DNA of 64,000 nt from Notospermus geniculatus. Its lineage: Eukaryota > Nemertea > Pilidiophora > Heteronemertea > Lineidae. A program made the translations under genes and the position numbers. Numbering within the stretch: position 1 is the stretch's first letter; the number at the start of each line of letters is the position of its first letter. The notes below the pieces were generated by a model. The model did not search any database, had not been told where the DNA came from, and saw only the letters and a program-made list of their open reading frames with translations. Below, piece by piece: positions 23,975-34,951 of the stretch. The stretch lies in contig NMRB01000388.1 in NCBI GenBank assembly GCA_002633025.1, forward strand, positions 304,323 to 368,322. The letters are read 5' to 3'.

Positions 23975-26900
23975 CTATAAGAGAGGGACATTTTTATTCC
24001 CGATCGAGAATGAAGTATATTTCAACCATTCCCTAATGGCATATTCACGAGATTTTTCCTCGGAGCTGGGACATTTGAACTCGGGAAGAGGCAGCTGCTT
24101 CTCCTGGAGTTCCTGCAGAGTCAGTACCAGGTTCTCCCCGTCTGGCAGTCCATCCGAGTTAAAAATCTCACAATTTTCACCAACATTGTTCACACCAGCG
24201 TCTAAATTCACGTTTTCGCCATCCGCGACAACTGGTTTTGTCGGCGTTTGGGCGCCGACAGGCTTCTCTCGACCTTGTACTTGAGTCGTCTGCTCTGGTT
24301 CTTCCGGTTGATCCTGATTGGATCGAATACTGGACACAGTCAGGTCATCAACCCAATGTCTTGGTTGCCGACGTCTGGCTTCACTGCCTCGTCTCGTAGT
24401 CAGGGACCTGAAAAACAGGAAAAGCAAATGAGCACTATGAACGAGTATTCCGTAATGATGACCCAACCAAACCGCAGGCTTCAATGGCGTGAAAAGTTTG
24501 TCGGCAGCACAGAAAACCAAACATGTCGTCGTGTTTCGCCACAGCAAAGCTGTGAGAAACTACCTCACCTTATATCACCAAACAACCTTTAATCGGAGTA
24601 CAAATTTAAACTACTTTGAAGCTCATGTTCAATAGCCTCAAGCCTGATCTCTCCAAATCCCATACTGAGCGTTCTTTAAACAAACTTCAAGCCGAATTTA
24701 TTGCTATTTGTGCCCGAGTGTGAGTGCAGTAAAGCCTAGTGGTCCAGCTTTTTGTCGAGTTCGACAGGATCCACATTTTGTTGTCCGAAATGCTAACATA
24801 ATGATATACTTTGAACAATTGCAGCGGTTTTGTCCAGGAGAATTATAGCGGAAAGGAAGAAAATCTGACCTATTAGAAGTGCTAAGCCAGCATTCCAGTG
24901 CAGAAATACCCCCTCACAGGTTTAGGACGTGGTCGGCCACACGTCGGCGATCACATTTTGCCGAAGAAATATCGTCATAAAAGACTTGTGATATTCTCAC
25001 TACATTGACAGAAAAAGATAAAGTATACGACGTTATTTATTCGAACTTAAACGCGCAACATCAATATGGTAATAACTCGATTTGATATATGAGAGTCGAT
25101 CGAAAACATACGGCAAAAAGAAGAAACGGGTTCATCTCAGAGACACAACTTTCACCAGATCAAGTTGGCTACCGCACCACAGCTGGGCCGTGCAGTTCAG
25201 CCAACAAACTCTTCTCAGCGAATAAAGTCGGAAGTAAATTTGATGTCAACCAGCAAACGCCGAGAAAGGCTCTTTGGTTTGGTTTGCTGTGAGGTTTGGG
25301 AACTTGAGATACTTGAGCAGGCACCGTATAGAACTAATTAATAAACATTGGTTATGATGTAGTACACAACAACATGTATCAACATATCATTGGAACTAAC
25401 CCCAATGCACACTAATGGTAAGATGTGCATTCTCGATCTAGGCCTACTCTTGCCAAAAGAATATAAGAAACTTTGGAAACAGCACGGTAGAATTCGTGAT
25501 GTCGAATAAATTCAGGATTAACAGACAGTTCTACTTTCCTGGGCAGACGTTATCTGGATCATCCAACAAAGCCGCCCGTCACGTTAAAAGGACACAAGAA
25601 GGGGAAGGTATCTGCTTATTGTTCATTTGACAGCCGAAGATATTTTGATCGGGGTTTTGAAAAGAAGTTTTTTAGATGACAGTCGTATGCCCAGACGGTT
25701 ATATTAATCAGCACTTTCTCAGCATAGAACGACCTGAACGTCTGGCGACCCCAGGGTGGTAATCAAGTAGGGTAGGGTAGGGTTGGCAGGGTAGTCACGA
25801 AATACAGGACCGTTCACTGAATGGTTAGTTCAAAGGAACATTGACCTCTATTTTAAATACGAGATTGACCAGTATGGTTTATTGTGGTTTTCGTCCACCT
25901 CGGCCGTATGTTTTCAGGGCTTCCCTGCAGGGGATAATGTTAACCTGTCGTTATGCCACACCAAAACATGCGAGTTTTCGCAAAGCCCCCGAAACCCCAA
26001 CGCGAACGTCTATCCTTTTGTTCGGTGCTCTCTTCGTGCCATCGAACAATGGGATTGGCGTTCGCGTTGGCGTTTCGGGGGCTTTGCGAAAACTCTCTTT
26101 TATTGACGTCAGTAACGGCAAGTGTCCGGTTCTGTGTTCTGTGGACTGAGAATCAATATTGATAAGGGATAAACGAGAAACTATTAGCATGACGTGAACC
26201 AGCGTCGTATGATATTACTATTAGTAGTAGGCCCCTACAGCGGTTAAGGGTAAAAATGATGTTTTCTTGAAGAAGTGAAAGATTCTGGTGAAAATCAAAC
26301 CTTAACCGCACGACAACAAACCTATTAAGTTTCTTTATCTTAAGACAAAATCACACGCCACTGACCCAAGGATCTTTCCGAGATAATTTCATGACCATCG
26401 ATTCTAGATTGAACTCGGATTCACAACACTTATTATACAGACAGACGAAAAGAAGAATTTGTCTTCATTAAATCTGTGGAGCGAATCGGTAACGCTTGCA
26501 TGATAAATAGATAATGAGGAATGCCGCATGGGTAATGGTATTGTCGAATTGATATTCGATCACATGGGTCACTGGTAAACATGCAAGGGATACAACAGAT
26601 TGATGTTCTGTTTCAAAACAATTCAGGTATCCAAGAGTAGAATCGATATAGGCCTAGCGACCAGGCAAAGAGCCAAGAGTGGAATATGATGCCTTTGTCG
26701 ACGACGACGACGACGACGATCATGTGAAATGAGGTGTTGGACATCCAAGGACAATACTTTTGACCCTCTATATCATCCTTCATGTCTCATGAAAGAACTC
26801 TCTGCCTACCTTTTCTTAGCTGCCACAACAAAATTTTCTTCTTCCCTCACGTCTTCTTCTTGGGCGTCTATGACGTCATGCCTATCGTCGTCTACCTCCT

Positions 26901-29313
26901 TTTCCATCCTATCCGCCGGTGGTGCAGTTGGGATGAGAAGTACATCCGGGTGACTAGACCGCTGACTTTGACAGACAGATTTGGGCGGATTTGGAATGAT
27001 TTTGACCCGGAAGTCTTCGTTGCTTTGAGCTAGTGTCTGTTTGATGACTGGTAGCATCTTGCCACCACGTTCGTGCTTGTACCGGAGACCACTTGACGGG
27101 ACGGTGACGGGTCTCGTCCTGATTGCATTCATGACCTGTATCCGCTTGTTAAAGATAGGACTTCCACCTCTGGTCGGTCCTGAGAACGACCGGCTCTGAG
27201 AAGGTGACTCTACCTGGTCATTCTCCCCAGCACGACTCAGCGCATAATCGAACATCCTCTTGCTGTGTCGGTAAAGCGTCTCACTCACTTGAGACGCTTT
27301 TAATAAGTTCTTCTGATCTTTCAGCCTCAGCTGCCGCAGCTGACACATCGTGCTCCCAACCTTCCCGTGTTCCACCGACATTGGATAGTCATCTAACGGA
27401 CATTTACCCACTGGAAGGGAAAGAAAGGTGACATTACTCAACCTGCTAGCACATGTCTCTTCATCGTTCCTTTTGCCCCGCTCCGGCCAAACCAAAGGAT
27501 CGTATCGCACTTTGCCAGTCGTTGCCAAACTGCTTGGTGGACGACACCGACTTTTCGTCCTCATGGACTCAAGAATCATCTCGCTAACTGAGCTCAGTAG
27601 TCCTGAATTCCGAAGTTGGCGATAGATATTCCGTTACTCCAGTAACACAATGAACTCTGCTGGTTCTGTTTATTCGTCAATATTGCTGAATGCATTCACG
27701 AACACAACCAATCAATAAAATCCAATGATCTACGCCTCTAGGCCACACAATCCCATGACGTTTCGTATCCACGAGCTAATGAAGATCTAAAGGTAAACCT
27801 ATACTCATATAGGCCTATCAGTTAAGTCTAGTTGCTCACTGATCCATACCAAATAAGGCTTTTCTTAACAGGTTTAGATCTTTATCCAACTACGATAGGC
27901 CTAGGCATAGTCTGAAGCGAATGGTTCAGCGCTTCGAGCCCAGGGTGCTCTCCGTCATTGGCCACAATACCGTCTCATGGAAATCAGGAGAGGACAAGCA
28001 TAATGGATAAACACAGAATTACATTTGTATTTTATTGATTTCCCATTATGAATGATTCACGGTGTCGTCTCGTACAAATTACAACGGGATTCTCCTGCTG
28101 TTATGTGTAGGTGGCGTCTGAAAACAAACGCTGGTTGCCTTAGCGACCGAATTCCTATTCGGCAGCACGAGCAGTGGTGAAAGTGGTGGATACATGGATA
28201 ATGCTCATGTTATAGAAAAGCCTAACTGTTCGAGGCATCAACTTTTTTTACCACAAGCATGCCTTCGGAAACCGACGATGACTTCAAAGGGAAGCACTTT
28301 CAAATCTGTAGATTTATCAGCTTAATCAGAAGCTTAAATCACTTCTGATTAATTTGAACGGACAAGACTGAAATCTGCAGCGAATCAACAGGAGCAGTTA
28401 GCGGCGTTATCGCTAAAAGACGGCAGCAAAGTTCTGGCGGACCAAAACAATATAAAATACTCCTGATTGGTTATGGTTCAGCGCTTCGAGCCCAGGGTGC
28501 TCTCCGTCATTGGCCACAATACCGTCTCATGGAAATCAGGAGAGGACGAGCATAATGGATAAACACAGAATTACATTTGTATTTTATTGATTTCCCATTA
28601 TGAATGATTCACGGTCTCGTCTCGTACAAATTACAACGGGATTCTCCTGCTGTTATGTGTAGGTGGCGTCTGAAAACAAACGCTGGTTACCTTAGCGACC
28701 GAATTCCTATTCGGCAGCACGAGCAGTGGTGAAAGTGGTGGATACGTGGATAATGCTCATGTTATAGAAAAGCCTAACTGTTCGAGGCATCAACTTTTTT
28801 TACATCAAGCATGCCTTCGGAAACCGACGATGACTTCAAAGGGAAGCACTTTCAAATCTGTAGATTTATCAGCTTAATCAGAAGCTTAAATCACTTCTGA
28901 TTAATTTGAACGGACAAGGCTGAAATCTGCCGCGAATCAACAGGAGCAGTTAGCGGCGTTATCGCTAAAAGACGGCAGCAAAGTTCTGGCGGACCAAAAC
29001 AATATAAAATACTCCTGATTGGTGCTCAATCGAACATGAATGTGCCCGCTTGGCATTGAAATCGACCGTAGTGACACCTATCGGTCAACTGACAGACAGC
29101 TCCTAATCAGAACAACTCGTCGAACACGGTTTGCCTGGCAAGAAACCGTTCATCGATAGTTGATTCGCTGTGTCCACATGCATGGAAAACCGATGAACAG
29201 GTCATAATATAATTGTCTAGGACTAGGCCTAATTATGTTAGTGCAGAACAACCCAATGACTTACCTCGGAATGTACGGAGTCTGAGAATTTCTCCTTCTT
29301 TTATCGTCTGCAT
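23975..29313 (-). CDS. Unrecognised 424-residue protein, three exons
   Basis: Exons: 29313-29265 (ATG, donor CGAG|GTAAGT), 27602-26810 (acceptor GAATTCAG, donor AAAAG|GTAGGC), 24407-23975 (acceptor TTTTTCAG, stop). Phases 1 and 2 match at both junctions, so the chain reads without a break for 424 codons; this is the main evidence. The protein begins MQTIKEGEILRLRTFRG. It is basic and Ser/Pro-rich through the middle, has an acidic segment near the end of exon 2 (EKEVDDDRHDVIDAQEED) directly followed by a basic KKR stretch, and ends with a Glu-rich third exon. No signal peptide, membrane segment or catalytic motif is visible; it looks largely disordered. Intron 1 contains a tandem duplication, intron 2 a foldback MITE. 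I do not recognise the family; an additional missed exon is possible. Confidence 0.7.
25767..25791 (+). other. Potential G-quadruplex, four GGG runs
   Basis: GTAGGGTAGGGTAGGG followed by TTGGCAGGG: four GGG runs with loops of 2, 2 and 6 bases, which fits the standard quadruplex pattern and resembles a degenerate telomeric repeat. It lies in intron 2 of the 424-residue gene, on the non-template strand's complement. Confidence 0.5.
25972..26095. mobile_element. GGGAGTTTTCGC foldback MITE, copy 1
   Basis: Nearly the whole element is an inverted repeat: GAGTTTTCGCAAAGCCCCCG at the left, its inverse at the right, and AACGCGAACG-type inner arms around a loop with TTGTTCGGTGC. Three further copies are at 45033-45160, 56023-56145 and 56355-56481. 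It lies in an intron. The short open frames across it on both strands are artefacts of the palindrome. Confidence 0.9.
26697..26719. repeat. (CGA)n microsatellite
   Basis: About seven CGA triplets immediately downstream (minus-strand sense) of the exon 2 donor of the 424-residue gene. Confidence 0.85.
27921..28472. repeat. 552-bp direct duplication, copy 1
   Basis: From ATGGTTCAGCGCTTCGAG to CTCCTGATTGG; repeated head-to-tail at 28473-29023 with only a few substitutions. Inside is a small palindrome (AGAAGCTTAAATCACTTCT). It lies in intron 1 of the minus-strand 424-residue gene. Confidence 0.93.
28473..29023. repeat. 552-bp direct duplication, copy 2
   Basis: Second head-to-tail copy of 27921-28472. 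Its right flank (about 28930-29100) is, in reverse complement, a diverged relative of 42110-42260 (shared words GACCAATAGGTGTCACTACG-like and TTGATTGAGCACCAATCA-like), so the duplicated block includes part of an older dispersed repeat. Confidence 0.9.
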
Positions 29314-29355
29314 GGCGCTATCTTCAGATTTTTTTCTGAAAGAATCCCTCAATCT

Positions 29356-29619
29356 GAAGAATGATCCTATTTGCAAAAGTTTATAGACGACTTCGTAAGC
29401 TTAGTAGTCTGTTCAGAGTGTTGACGCCCTTGAGTGTTTCAAACCTGTAGAATGAAATGTACGATATCTGTCTCTGTAGGCCTACACCTCACTTCACAAT
29501 TTCAGCATTCGCCAAGACTCTCCGACGAAAAATCCTGAGGTCAAGACGTGTTCACCATTTCAAAGGCGTAGACGGTCAATGAAGGCGTCTGAGAGAGGTG
29601 ACCAGTAGCACACCAGGAG
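29356..29619. repeat. Direct duplication, copy 1 (pair with 29750-30019)
   Basis: Starts GAAGAATGATCCTATTTGCA and ends at ACCAGGAG, where a foldback element is inserted. The second copy at 29750-30019 has the same sequence without the insertion. The unit lies just upstream of the proposed ATG of the 424-residue gene and may include its promoter or 5'UTR. Confidence 0.9.
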
Positions 29620-29717
29620 TACACTCCTCATCGCAGTGTTTTGTTTCGCTCCGTACCTACGCTTCAGTTTGTGAAGCGTAGGTACGGAGCGAAACAAAAC
29701 ACTGCGAGAGGAGTGTA
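29620..29717. mobile_element. 98-bp foldback element with 8-bp target duplication
   Basis: Starts TACACTCCTC and ends GAGGAGTGTA; the arms (TTTTGTTTCGCTCCGTACCT and its inverse) fill nearly the whole element. ACCAGGAG flanks it on both sides (29612-29619 and 29718-29725), while the paralogous site near 30010 has a single ACCAGGAG and no element. An 8-bp target duplication is typical of hAT (also P-type) transposons. A longer relative is at 51156-51450. Confidence 0.92.
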
Positions 29718-29749
29718 ACCAGGAGGAACTGCTGCTAAGTCCCATTATT

Positions 29750-30019
29750 GAAGAATGATCCTATTTGCAAAAGTTTATAGACGACTTCGTAAGCTTAGTA
29801 GTCTGTTCAGAGTGTTGACGCCCTTGAGTGTTTCAAACCTAGAATGAAATGTACGGTATCTGTCTCTGTAGGCCTACACCTCACTTCACAATTTCAGCAT
29901 TCGCCAAGACTCTCCGACGAAAAATCCTGAGGTCAAGACGTGTTCACCATTTCAAAGGCGTAGACGGTCAATGAAGGCGTCTGAGAGAGGTGACCAATAG
30001 CACACCAGGAGGAACTCTA
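29750..30019. repeat. Direct duplication, copy 2 (empty site)
   Basis: Second copy of 29356-29619, with a few substitutions and without the foldback insertion; the uninterrupted target reads CACACCAGGAGGAACTC. Confidence 0.9.
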
Positions 30020-30280
30020 GGCCTACTCACCAAGTTGCAGAAATATGAGTCATCGTTTGAGATCGTACAAACATCCGAAAAATTCAGGAAATAACCAAAC
30101 TATCCAGGCCCTTAAAAAGAGACTGCCTACGTTCAGAACTTTGGGCAAGCATTGATGTAGTGTGCAATCGAACTATCTTATAAACCGTCTTAAACATGGA
30201 CATCATCAAGGGAAAATAACTCTTAAGCAAATCCTGCTACTGGGATCATCCCACATACGCGCGAATTGTCATTCACAGCT

Positions 30281-30908
30281 GAATTTAATCCTCGAATAAA
30301 TCTGGGCAAGCCTGTCAGATCAATTAATTAGTCCTTCTGATAAGAGGGAAGAATACATGCTGCGACAACTATGTTGCCCACTGTACTGTCAGGATCATTT
30401 TCGTGCCAATCATGAATTAAAGGAACTTATTCACCAGTTTCAAAATGAAAAATACAGGCCTAGGCTACCGGTATTTCATTCCGCGCCATTTTTCATGTTC
30501 TCTTCCAATGTCTTCAATGAAACTTACGTTTACACAATGCACATCTGAGGCAGGCTTACTGTACGTGCTGTATCGCCGAGTCAAGCAGACTTCGTCAATC
30601 AGCACCAGATTGAATTTAATCCTCGAATAAACCTGGGCAAGCCTGTCAGATCAATTAATTAGTCCTTCTGATAAGAGTGAAGAATACATGCTGCGACAAC
30701 TATGTTGCCCACTGTCAGGATCATGAATTAAAGGAACTTATTCACCAGTTTCAAAATGAAAAATACAGGCCTAGGCTACCGGTAGCCATTTTTCAAGTTC
30801 TCTTCCAGTGTCTTCAATGAAACTTACGTTTACACAATGCACATCTGAGGCAGACTTACTGTACGTGCTGTATCGCCGAGTCAAGCAGACTTCGTCAATC
30901 AGCACCAG
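30281..30908. repeat. 331-bp direct duplication (two copies)
   Basis: GAATTTAATCCTCGAATAAA starts at 30281 and again at 30612; both copies run to CTTCGTCAATCAGCACCAGA. Copy 2 lacks about 35 bases present in copy 1 around 30380 and 30475. No gene is seen inside. Confidence 0.9.
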
Positions 30909-31808
30909 AACACTCAACATGGAAGGTAGAGTCTACAAGCGGAAGTCGATACCCCGCAGACGAACCGTGTTCTCAGGAATGATGCCGAAACCTTTCCATC
31001 TGTCGTGACGTAGCGTCATGCAAGCAGTTAACTGAGCTGTCAACGCCCTCTTGTGGTTAGACATGGCGTCAGCTACAAGCTACATGTATTCCCTGCCCAG
31101 TCATGCCACAGCTGACCTACCTTATTAAGGGAGCAGTCTCCAATATTGCGAACTTCCACAAGGACACTGAACCCCAGAATCTCAGTCAGTCACATGATTC
31201 CTTGACGGAAACGGCCCGTAGCGCCGTTCTGGTGGTGGCCTAAGAAACGATGCCATTCATCAGTAGTATGGCAGATTAGAGGGACAGAACATGACGAGAT
31301 CGTTGGACCACGACCTTAGCTTTCTTCTTCATCTCCACGACCTTTGGGGTTACCACCTGCTTCCATTTCCCCATGCAAAACTGAAAAAAACCAGCATAAT
31401 ATTCCACCGGATTCTCACGCTGATGACGACATGCCTTTCCCCGCCTGAAAATGCCGCAGACAGTACTAATGCTTAACCAGCGCCGGAATACATCTCACCA
31501 CATCCTCACATTCTACATGTATTTCAATCAATTAATCAACAATATTCTATGGAGGCATAAGATTTTGCCTTTTCATAGTGACTTTTTTACATACAAATCC
31601 CCCACCAAGAAGAAAATGAACTTTCCTTTGTCTGTCTTTACACCCCGTCCCATTACGCCGGTGTGGTGTCGCCTCTCGCTCAAGGGGCATTGATATACAG
31701 CAACTGGATATGTTACAGACATGTTTTTTCAATCAGTGCCTGTCGGGAACATCCGGAGTTTGATCCGTTGGGACGCGATTTCAAAACAAAGCTCGACAAA
31801 AACGAAAA

Positions 31809-32602
31809 CTCAATCACGTCTGGTTTCGTCATTCCAATACTGGAATAGAATGCGTCGCGGTAAAGGCATCTTTGGGAGATGGCGAAATCAAAGACAACCG
31901 GAAGTTGAAACAGTAAAACACCTAAAGCTTAGCGCACATGTCCGACAAAACTCAGGGGTGTCTGTTAACCTAACGACGGCTTCGGGAACATGGGCCCTGA
32001 ATCGGACCAATTCCGTGTGCCAATGAACCTTGCTTAAACGTAGCTTGTTTAGACTTAAGTAGTTTTATGAATATGGCCCCAGGCCTTCAGATGTCGCTTC
32101 GAGATAAGAGTCTCTACCGACTGAGACCTGACGGTGGCCATAATAACCAATCGTCAGCAAGGACCATGCGTGGGTCTTCAGCTACGCTTCACAATGGGCC
32201 GAAGACTAAACTCAATCACGTCTGGTTTCGTCATTCCAATACTGGAATAGAATGCGTCGCGGTAAAGGCATCTTTGGGAGATGGCGAAATCAAAGACAAG
32301 CGGAAGTTGAAACAGTAAAACACCTAAAGCTTAGCGCACATGTCCGACAAAAAGGGGTGTCTGTTAACCTAACGACGGCTTCGGGAACATGGGCCCTGAA
32401 TCGGACCAATTCCGTGTGCCAATGAACCTTGCTTAAACGTAGCTTTAGACTTAAGTAATTTTATGAATATGGCCCCAGGCTTCAGATGTCGCTTCGAGAT
32501 AAGAGTCTATACCGACTGAGACCTGACGGTGGCCATAATAACCAATCGTCAGCAAGGACCATGCGTGGGTCTTCAGCTACGCTTCACAATGGGCCGAAGA
32601 CC
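31809..32602. repeat. 402-bp direct duplication (two copies)
   Basis: CTCAATCACGTCTGGTTTCG begins at 31809 and at 32211; the copies end at GGGCCGAAGAC (about 32210 and 32602). Differences are single bases and short indels (for example CTCAGGGG versus AGGGG near 31955/32353). It contains no recognisable gene. Confidence 0.92.
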
Positions 32603-33078
32603 AGGAGATACCCATAAAATGGGTAATTAGAGTAGTGATAACGAATGTATTGATGTCTTTTTAGCTGATTAGAAACAAATAGATGTGAATACACATAAAA
32701 TTCTAAGTTTAATGGTACCCAAATCAATTATAGTTGTGTCATATCGAAAGCCACCCATACATGTATGTCAAGTGGCCTGGTATTATTGTAGGCCAATAAT
32801 GGAAGAAATGCAGGGCCGAGGATGCGTTAAAATGAGGACATATAGCTTGGGTGACAACAGGGATTAGCAGGCTACGGTAAGGAAGTTTCGGTCCCCTCAC
32901 TGTTATTATATAGCTGTTCTTCCGTCACACAGGGTGGTTCGTTGCAAAGCCCAACCGCCAGGAACAGTCGTACATGCTGGAGAATCGTAGCTGTGCATGG
33001 TTATTCGCATTGCACTGGACAATCTTTGGCTTGCGTAGCCTACCAGCTCGGCAGGTTTCATCCTGAGAAACTGTTTAA

Positions 33079-33453
33079 AGGGAGACATGCGAAAAATATT
33101 GCCCGGCGGGCACAAGTTGTCTGACTTGTAGCGCCGTCTGTTAATACATGTACACGGTGACACGCTATATCACAGGCGCCTGTAGAGCCATCAGTGAGTT
33201 AAGAACACTTTTCTAACCAAACGTATCTAAAAAACACAACACGTATCTAAAAACACACCACGAGCTCATAAATTCGTGAGCTCGGGGTGTGTTTTTTTAC
33301 AAACTAGTGTTTTTGGTTAGATACGTGTTCTAAGCTCACTAATATTTCTACAGGGGCCTGTGATATAGCGTAGTGTCACCGTGTATTAACAGATGGCGCT
33401 ACAACTCAGACAACTTGTGCCCGCCGGGCAATATTTTTCTCGCATGTCTCCCT
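33079..33453. mobile_element. 375-bp foldback element with TTAA target duplication
   Basis: AGGGAGACATGCG at the left end is inverted at the right end (CGCATGTCTCCCT), and TTAA flanks both (33075-33078 and 33454-33457). Arms of well over 100 bases contain ATTGCCCGGCGGGCACAAG and its inverse; an inner palindrome carries CACGAGCTC/GAGCTCG. TTAA target sites are typical of piggyBac and Kolobok families. No coding capacity. Confidence 0.88.
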
Positions 33454-33722
33454 TTAACTGGTAGACAGCGTGTGTTTATGGACATGTATCATACGTTTCC
33501 CAAGACAACAATATTTTCCCGAATTTACCATCGAGGAACTTGAGGAGTGAGACTTACTTGATACCGTGTTGCCACGGTTGGTTGGACGGGTCTTTGATTA
33601 GCAGAGCCATGGGGCTCTCTTGATTGAAGCAGCGCGTCAAGGAAGCACAAACATTACTTTTACATCTTTGTGTCCCGACATCAGTTTACGTTCTAACAGC
33701 ATCTGAAGATCTCGTTGGCATC

Positions 33723-34468
33723 ATGGATATCAGAGACATTGACTACGAACTGCCGGCCAGCATGTTGGCGTTAACTCGGACGAAAACACTCCGCTACGCC
33801 AAAGTAAAAAACACCAACCACAAACGAGAACTTGTGAAGAAGCTCTGTGCATTGGAACTGGAACAGAAGTACGCCTTGGACCAGTTGAAAATCAGTCGCA
33901 GACTACTTCTAAGGGACCACAGCAGGATAATAGAGATCATTGCAGAACGACGTGTCGTAATTCACCATTTGGAGATCCCCCTATTGGACGTGTACCACGG
34001 GTACGGTCGGCAGTATCGAATGGAAGAGCCGCGTCAGGTGGATCAGTTCACGCAGGTGCGGGAAACGGAAGTGGGCAACGTGCTACCATTCGGATGTCGT
34101 CGGAGAACTTGGAACGTCAGTCGATTGGTAGGCCTAGATCGGAACGGGATGAGAGAAAACTCGGACAAGAGACTGCAGATACGAAAGCTGATGTAGAACT
34201 TGGGACTGAACCTCAAGGTCACAGCTACAACGGCAGAACGACTGAGGCAACAAGAGGAATAGCAGTGGAAAGTGTTGATATGAACTTCAGACGCTCGATT
34301 ACGAAAAGGTGCAGTTCTACGAATGCATTTGGCATCAGGGAGAGGAACGCACCGGGCAGTCCGATTGCCAGAAACCATGGCGACGACAGTCTCGAACAAT
34401 CATTACAGAGCATGCGCACTCATCACATGTCCACGGGAAGTCGTCGGGTACAGTTTCAGCCATCTTGA
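33723..34468 (+). CDS. Unrecognised plus-strand gene with a frame break
   Basis: From the ATG at 33723 an open frame runs to 34196; its first 110 residues look helical and charged (KRELVKKLCALELEQKYAL), possibly a coiled coil. A second frame, open from 34094 to a TGA at 34468, encodes a charged, Ser/Arg-rich tail. Three explanations: a base-level error near 34060-34120, a real frameshift in a decaying gene, or a very small intron. A GT-AG pair at 34056-34120 (CAG|GTGCGG to AACGTCAG) would join the frames in phase to a 226-residue protein, but at 65 bases with a poor pyrimidine tract it is weak. It converges with the decarboxylase gene. Family not recognised. Confidence 0.45.
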
Positions 34469-34628
34469 ACCATGGCTTCATATCGCTACGCCTTCGGACT
34501 ACACCCTATCCTAGTGGAGCGGTGAGCTCATGGGCACAGCCGGATTAGAGATTGGGGATAGTGTCTTGGAATCATTCAATCCATATGATACATTTAAGGA
34601 AACTAAATGTACTTATTTTTAGGAAGAA

Positions 34629-34634
34629 TTTATT
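34629..34634 (-). promoter_or_regulatory. Polyadenylation signal AATAAA for the decarboxylase gene
   Basis: TTTATT on the plus strand, 318 bases past the stop at 34952 in minus-strand sense. Confidence 0.4.
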
Positions 34635-34951
34635 CCCCGCTACTGATAGTTTGACAAATTTTTGCATTGAGTGCAAAGTGCGCATTAATGTCGCCATTAA
34701 AACGTACTTGGCGTGGAAAAAGCGAATATCATTAAAACTGATAAAAGTAGTACATATACAATGCAGAAATAGGCCTATAATTATAGAATAATATATAGCA
34801 CAGTCCACCGTGACGGAATTCAAATGTTTTGAATTGTTTTACATACATGTATGGTGGACAGAACCCGATACAATCTGAAACAGTTTGCAACTTACATGGT
34901 TTGTTGTACAGAATGTTTCCGAAACTTTTCTGAGAATTTTCATAGTGTCGA

